Shown: positions 31,447-35,716 of the stretch, one piece after another
How the letters are laid out: every line of letters starts with the position of its first letter
Position numbering within the stretch: position 1 is the stretch's first letter
Origin: MGBC131033 sp910585655
GTDB taxonomy: Bacteria > Bacillota > Clostridia > Lachnospirales > Lachnospiraceae
Reading direction: 5' to 3'
NCBI GenBank assembly: GCA_949502025.1
Contig: CATBCG010000023.1
Location: 1-35,716, forward strand
Length of the DNA stretch: 35,716 nt
Notes under the pieces: generated by a model
The model's database searches: none
The model's input: the letters and a program-made list of their open reading frames with translations, nothing else
What the model was told of the DNA's origin: nothing
Translations under genes and position numbers: made by a program

Positions 31447-32784
31447 TTAAACGGTTGGCAGCTTCATCACAAACGTACATCCTCCGCCGGGGGTTTCCTC
31501 GCAGGAGAGGGAAGCACGATGGATTGCCGCCAGTTCGGCGGCAATCGAAAGTCCCAGCCCATAGTGTTTGCGTTCTGTTCGGGAGGTGTCGTCTCTGGCA
31601 AAGCGTTCAAACATATGCTCCCGCTTTTCGGCAGGAATTCCAGGACCATGGTCGATCAGAGCGATCCGTGCGTCCGTATCTGCAAAAATCTCCAGCTTGC
31701 CGCCCTCCTTTGCATAGCAGAAAGCATTGTCAAACAAAATAGAAAAAAGCTGCCGGAGTCTGTCCGGATCTGCTATGCAGGAGGGCAAAGGCTCTTCAGG
31801 GAGCAAAAGCTCCAGCGTCATCTGATGTTCCGCTGCCAAAGGGAAAAAATCTTCATAAAGATCAATCAAAAAAGCATCTAGTTCCAGCGGTCGGAGGCTG
31901 GCTTGCCAGCGGACGGAGCCGGAGGCATCCATAGAGGCTAAAAACAGCATATCGTCTACCAAAGCAGACATCCGTATGATTTCCTCTTCCATATCAGAGA
32001 GAGTTTCATCCTGTAAATCGGGAAGGGAAACAGGAGAAGACTGCCGGAGCGCCGAGAGGTTGACCCGCAGAACAGCCAGCGGAGAGCGTAATTCATGAGA
32101 AGCGGCTGCGATAAATTCCCGCTGTTTTTGCAGGGATTCGCGTACCGGATTCATGGTTTTGCGGATTAAAATACGACTGATCAGATAGAGTAAAAGCAGA
32201 CCGAGGAAAAAGAGCAGCAGAAAAAAGGACAGAAAGGGAAGCTGTCCGACTACGGAGTAGTTTTGTTCTTGTAGTACAAAAATATTTTGCCAGTTTTCTT
32301 TGGAAGAAATCTGGGAAACAGCCGCCAGGTAGGAGTCATGCGCCGCACCTTTTAGAACCAGAGTGCCAGTATCATTCCGCCCGGAGACAAGCGGATAATG
32401 TTCCGTCTGAATTCCAGCTTCCTTCGCTTTTTCTTTTACCTGCTCGATCAGAACGGTGATATCGGTGGCAAAGGGATAGCTGTTTCGATAAGAAATCCCA
32501 CGTCCATTATCTTCTATATAGATGTTGCAATGATAGTCTTGTTCCAGCTTGCTAAGCCAAGAGTAGCTGATTCGATTTTCATTCTGTATCTTTCCCTCAA
32601 TCGTTGTAAACAACTGAAAAAAGGATTCTCTGGCGTAAATTTGTGCCTGCGCCTGGTTGTATAATGCGGTCAGAAAAAGCGTTAGAGCCAGTATCGCTCC
32701 GGTAGAGGCGGTATAGAGGAAAATCAGGCGGCGCGCCAGATGCTCTAACACCGCTTCTTGTCTGGAACCTTGTTTATGTTTCAT
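31447..32784 (-). CDS. Two-component sensor histidine kinase
   Basis: 445 aa from ATG 32784, chosen over the longer frame (32838) because it follows AGGAACACCAGG and overlaps the regulator stop by 11 nt, the usual coupling. Two membrane helices (about 19-42 and 182-204) flank an extracytoplasmic sensor of ~140 aa. The cytosolic part has the H-box AAASHELRSPLAVL with His230, the N-box LFDNAFCYA, G1 DHGPGIP, F-box MFERFAR and G2 GLGLSIAAELA. It should autophosphorylate and signal to the neighbouring regulator. No HAMP linker is obvious beyond a short NPVRESLQKQ segment. The signal is unknown. Confidence 0.93.
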   Translation of the reverse strand: MKHKQGSRQEAVLEHLARRLIFLYTASTGAILALTLFLTALYNQAQAQIYARESFFQLFTTIEGKIQNENRISYSWLSKLEQDYHCNIYIEDNGRGISYRNSYPFATDITVLIEQVKEKAKEAGIQTEHYPLVSGRNDTGTLVLKGAAHDSYLAAVSQISSKENWQNIFVLQEQNYSVVGQLPFLSFFLLLFFLGLLLLYLISRILIRKTMNPVRESLQKQREFIAAASHELRSPLAVLRVNLSALRQSSPVSLPDLQDETLSDMEEEIIRMSALVDDMLFLASMDASGSVRWQASLRPLELDAFLIDLYEDFFPLAAEHQMTLELLLPEEPLPSCIADPDRLRQLFSILFDNAFCYAKEGGKLEIFADTDARIALIDHGPGIPAEKREHMFERFARDDTSRTERKHYGLGLSIAAELAAIHRASLSCEETPGGGCTFVMKLPTV

Positions 32785-33463
32785 CCTGGTGTTCCTCCAG
32801 TCGATATCCGGCAGCGTGAAGGGTGCGAAGTTTGGCACGGCTTTCCAGTCCCTTTAAGCGTCGTCTTAAAAAAGAAATATAATTGTCTAAGTTTCCGTCG
32901 GAAACTTCGCTTTCTGCACCCCAGACCTTTGTGATCAAAACCTCTCTGACCAGAAGCTGTTCCGGGTTTCTCATAAAACATTCCATCAGAGCAAGTTCCT
33001 TTTTGGACAGTTCACAGGAATGATGTGTAGAGGAAAGCGTATGGGCGGACAGGTTGAGTTTCAGGTCGGCAAAGGTAAGCTGATCCGTGGAAACCAGCTT
33101 TGGCGGACGGCGCAGCAACGCTCGGATACGTGCGCTTAGCTCCTCCATAGCAAACGGTTTGACCAGGTAATCATCCGCGCCGCAGTCCAGCCCCTCGATT
33201 CGGTTCCCTAATTCTCCCAGAGCTGTCACCATAATGACCGGAAGAGTACAGCCCTTTTTCCGCAGCATGGCAAGCACCGACAATCCATCCGTCACCGGAA
33301 GCATCCGATCTAATATCAACAGATCATAAATCCCGGTTTGGCTGATATAATACCAGACGTCCCCACCATTGTCGCAGATATCCGCTTCATAGCCTTCTGC
33401 CTCTAGCTGCCGCTTCATGACTTTACTTAGCTTTGCGTCATCCTCAATAATTAAAATTCGCAT
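32774..33463 (-). CDS. OmpR/PhoB-family response regulator
   Basis: 229 aa, ATG after CAGGAGGACGG. Receiver domain 1-118 or so with acidic pair Glu7-Asp8-Asp9, phospho-acceptor Asp52 (LLILDRMLP), Thr in MVTALG and Lys in YLVKPF. The C-terminal winged helix (about 130-225) has LSKKELALMECFMRNPEQLLVR and the recognition region DNYISFLRRRLKGL. Co-transcribed with, and overlapping, the kinase. Targets unknown; its position beside the aldo/keto reductase and APH-like genes gives no firm hint. Confidence 0.95.
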   Translation of the reverse strand: MRILIIEDDAKLSKVMKRQLEAEGYEADICDNGGDVWYYISQTGIYDLLILDRMLPVTDGLSVLAMLRKKGCTLPVIMVTALGELGNRIEGLDCGADDYLVKPFAMEELSARIRALLRRPPKLVSTDQLTFADLKLNLSAHTLSSTHHSCELSKKELALMECFMRNPEQLLVREVLITKVWGAESEVSDGNLDNYISFLRRRLKGLESRAKLRTLHAAGYRLEEHQDET

Positions 33464-33599
33464 ATCCGTCCTCCTGTTTTTTCTATTCTATTATCATATC
33501 AGAAAAATCTCTAAAAAGTCTATAAGATTTTTGGAGGAACTCCTACAACGGAACAGAAAATCAAGTTTGTCAAAACTTTCGGCTGTTGCCGTAGGAACT

Positions 33600-33740
33600 A
33601 TAACCTCATACATGTGTCTGTAGTGTTTGAGTTTGCGGACAAGGGAAACCCATACGATAATGCCTGTATAGAATCCTTCCATTCTATGCACAAAAAGAAA
33701 GAAATACAGCCGCCTAATCTTTCGATTTTTTGCCTAAAGT
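33600..33740 (+). pseudogene. IS3-family transposase (OrfB) remnant
   Basis: Between 33640 and 33700 the plus strand reads FADKGNPYDNACIESFHS, the conserved sequence around the last catalytic Glu of IS3-group DDE transposases. An out-of-frame TSYMC lies just before it. It then decays into stops (CLKY-stop near 33740). No inverted ends or rest of the element can be found. Confidence 0.75.
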
Positions 33741-33769
33741 ATTGACATAGGTTCATTTTTAAAATTTGC

Positions 33770-34423
33770 TTAATTATAGTTTTTATATAAAGTTTCCCAA
33801 GAATATAGTTCTGTTTCTGGTATATCAAATTCTACATAAGTAGAATTTTCTTCGTTATAGTTTACTACCAAGCGATAGTGTCCATACCAAAAATGTCCTG
33901 AATAAAAAGGAAGAGTATTGTCAGGCGACATAGGTGTTTCAATTCTAACTTGACAGGAGATACTTTCCTTTGGAGAAAGTGTTGCAAAAGGTTCATCTTT
34001 TTCTATGAGAAAGCCAATACCATAGCTGTTACATTCATACCAAACTCCATTTATTAAATAGTCTAGTTGTGGTTGATAGTAGACCTGGCAGGGTTCTTCA
34101 GATAAATTTGTGATAGAGTAATTTAAAAGCCAATAGCGTGGTTGATATTTTGAAGAAGCAAAATCGTAATATTGCCGACGTTCTAGATCTTTTAATTCTA
34201 TACGAATAAAGGAATTTTCTGAGAAAAAATGTTCTGCAACTCCTTTTGCTTTTATATATTTCTCTATATATAATTGATTGATCGATTTTTCTGTTGATAT
34301 TTTTTCTTGGGATTTTATAGAGTACCATAAAGAAAAGCTACTTATTCCTAATATAAAACCAAGTATTAGTCCAAGAGAAAGTAAAAAAATTATTTTATTT
34401 GCCTTTTTCTTCAAGCTTATCAC
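33770..34423 (-). CDS. Membrane-anchored extracytoplasmic protein, unknown
   Basis: 217 aa from GTG 34423, which follows AAGGAAAGGAAC. A Lys-rich start and one helix (about 10-34, IIFLLSLGLILGFILGISSFSLW) anchor an outside domain of ~180 aa with beta-type pattern: FIRIELKDLERR, WLLNYSITNLSEEPCQVYY, CQVRIETPMSPDN and a WYGHYRLVVNYN segment. Immunoglobulin-like folds with this DUF-type pattern occur in Firmicutes, but no family is assigned. It lies 45 nt after the trypsin-like protease relic on the same strand and could be its former partner or inhibitor. Confidence 0.7.
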   Translation of the reverse strand: MISLKKKANKIIFLLSLGLILGFILGISSFSLWYSIKSQEKISTEKSINQLYIEKYIKAKGVAEHFFSENSFIRIELKDLERRQYYDFASSKYQPRYWLLNYSITNLSEEPCQVYYQPQLDYLINGVWYECNSYGIGFLIEKDEPFATLSPKESISCQVRIETPMSPDNTLPFYSGHFWYGHYRLVVNYNEENSTYVEFDIPETELYSWETLYKNYN

Positions 34424-34467
34424 AGTTCCTTTCCTTCTTTTGTTTTTTTGGCAAAATAGTTATATAA

Positions 34468-35511
34468 CTAATTTAATTTTGGTAGATAGAAACTATTGTA
34501 ACGTGGATAATAAAGCCTGCTAAAATAGCCTATATGAGTATTTAAATTATTTTTTCCAGATACATTTCCATATAATTGACGCGTTCCATCATTCATGATA
34601 TACCATACTGGACCGCCGCTATCACCGTTGTCAATTACTGTGATAGTATTATTCTGGATAGAGGTCAAACCTTTGATTATTATATCAAGACTGTAAGTAC
34701 AAGAGACATTAAAATCTTTAATTTGACCTGATGTTAGACCTGTTTTATCCCCATATTTATACCATCATATAATTCCTTATCTGCTAGATGTCCGGCAGTC
34801 AATACGCAACTATAATATTGGTTATTTTTTATAAAATTGCCAATTATTTTTATCATCATAGCTATATATTGCATTTCCGCCGATCAAAGAGGTTGTTGGT
34901 ATAGGGCGTTCATTTGTAACACGAAGATGTATATGGGAAGCTATATTACTTTTGAAATGTGCAAGTGGTATTTGATTTACTAATTGTGCATATTCAGATG
35001 GAATATCAATGTTGACAATACTATCTTTTTGTGATATGCCACTAGTAGAAACCATACTTTTATAAAATGAGCTAGCTTCTTCTTGAATAGACATTAGTTC
35101 TGTTAAAGATATATCTACTTCTTCAATAATATAAGAAGCATCAAAAGGCATAATATCTCGAATACCATTACAAATATCTGGATTCCCAGATGTTATCTTA
35201 ATAACAAGTTGTTGATTATCATTGATATAAGCACCACCATAACATTCTGGGATTTCATCCGCAGCATAGCCAGTATTCAAAAAATATTCTCCCAATGCTT
35301 TAGAGGCTTTTACAGCGGGAATCTGCATAAGTGCTTCCTTTTCCAAATCTGTCAATTCATCCGCTTCCAAAACTGTCATTTCCTCATTTTCTGGATCTGC
35401 CCAGGAAAGATCAAACATCTCTTCTTCAGCATTTGTTTGCAGAACAGGCATCATAGCCAAAGTAAGGCTAAATACTGCCAAAAGCGCTAATAATCTTTTA
35501 CAAGTTTTCAT
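34468..35511 (-). pseudogene. Secreted trypsin-like (S1) serine protease, broken by two frameshifts
   Basis: The 5' part (35511-34822) encodes a signal peptide (MKTCKRLLALLAVFSLTLAMM..NAEE) and a pro-region reminiscent of alpha-lytic-type propeptides (GGAYINDNQQLVIKIT). It stops at an A-run (near 34826); with one A fewer it continues NNQYYSCVLTAGHLADKEL, giving the catalytic His motif TAGH. A second shift near 34765 leads to YKYGDKTGLTSGQIKDF and then NGDSGGPVWY with the catalytic Ser. ATG 35511 follows AAAGGAGAG. The pieces are otherwise well preserved, so decay is recent or the shifts are sequencing errors. The putative Asp of the triad would lie between the two. Confidence 0.8.
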
Positions 35512-35716
35512 AAAATAACTCTCCTTTCGTAGTAGTCTGCTTTGGGTTGTTTTTTCTTTCCAAGTTTTTATCTAGAACCTGAATCCGTGAAATTGGTTGT
35601 TTTATGAAGCCAATCCTAAATCTGATTGGCTTACTCTTGATAAATTGTCCTTCAAAGACAGTATTTTAATGAATGATGATTGATTTTGGCTCTAAATGAC
35701 AGTTAGGAATACTGGA
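35512..35716. other. Intergenic region at right edge with one hairpin
   Basis: No gene visible. AAGCCAATC (35607-35615) pairs with GATTGGCTT (35624-35632), without a T-run on either strand. It lies upstream of the protease relic and could be a leader structure or part of an incomplete terminator. No clear promoter found. Confidence 0.4.

Overview
The window looks like the chromosome of a gut-type Gram-positive anaerobe, probably Lachnospiraceae (Clostridia). This is inferred from moderate-to-low G+C, strong AGGAGG-type ribosome sites, BspA-like (LRR_5) surface proteins, DUF5050-like propeller proteins, an aldo/keto reductase with two ferredoxin-type clusters and scraps of Rpn/PD-(D/E)XK transposase-like genes. 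No rRNA, tRNA, CRISPR array or complete insertion sequence is visible.

Left edge (1-3.6 kb): a duplicated, hairpin-rich leader precedes a PLP-dependent aminotransferase. Its end overlaps a 626-aa regulator with two XRE-type helix-turn-helix segments and TPR-like repeats. A convergent gene encodes an 80-aa exported hydrophilic peptide.

Centre (3.6-29.5 kb): a large island built from a few recurring modules. (M) A tandem pair of ~105-aa two-helix membrane proteins occurs at 4 and 17.6 kb. (S) A secreted subtilisin-like protease with a C-terminal HxxxDxxxH helical domain is intact once, at 5-7.2 kb, and at least four degraded scraps of it lie further right. (A/B) A translationally coupled pair of single-pass leucine-rich-repeat proteins occurs five times, and in the fourth copy A and B are fused into one 789-aa protein. 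(P) Membrane-anchored propeller proteins occur as four full genes and two 3' fragments. A unique lipoprotein, two N-truncated Rpn-like fragments and a ~48-bp intergenic repeat fill the gaps. Four of the five A genes sit just behind a terminator-like hairpin that follows a subtilase remnant, and three of these start with TTG. The island therefore seems to have grown by repeated duplication, deletion and gene conversion of one ancestral cassette.

The most distinctive regulatory signal is a TTGTGACRCTTT box placed exactly 39 nt (from its first base) before a TATAAT-like -10, with no good -35. It occurs three times: reading toward the exported-peptide gene, toward the first membrane-protein pair, and toward the subtilase. 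The double-HTH TPR regulator next door is the obvious candidate activator. A peptide-responsive regulator controlling a surface-protease/LRR/propeller island is a testable hypothesis, not a demonstrated system.

Right edge (29.5-35.7 kb): an APH(3')-III-like phosphotransferase, a ferredoxin-type aldo/keto reductase, a convergent OmpR-type two-component system, an IS3-family remnant, a membrane-anchored protein of unknown function and a frameshifted secreted trypsin-like protease.
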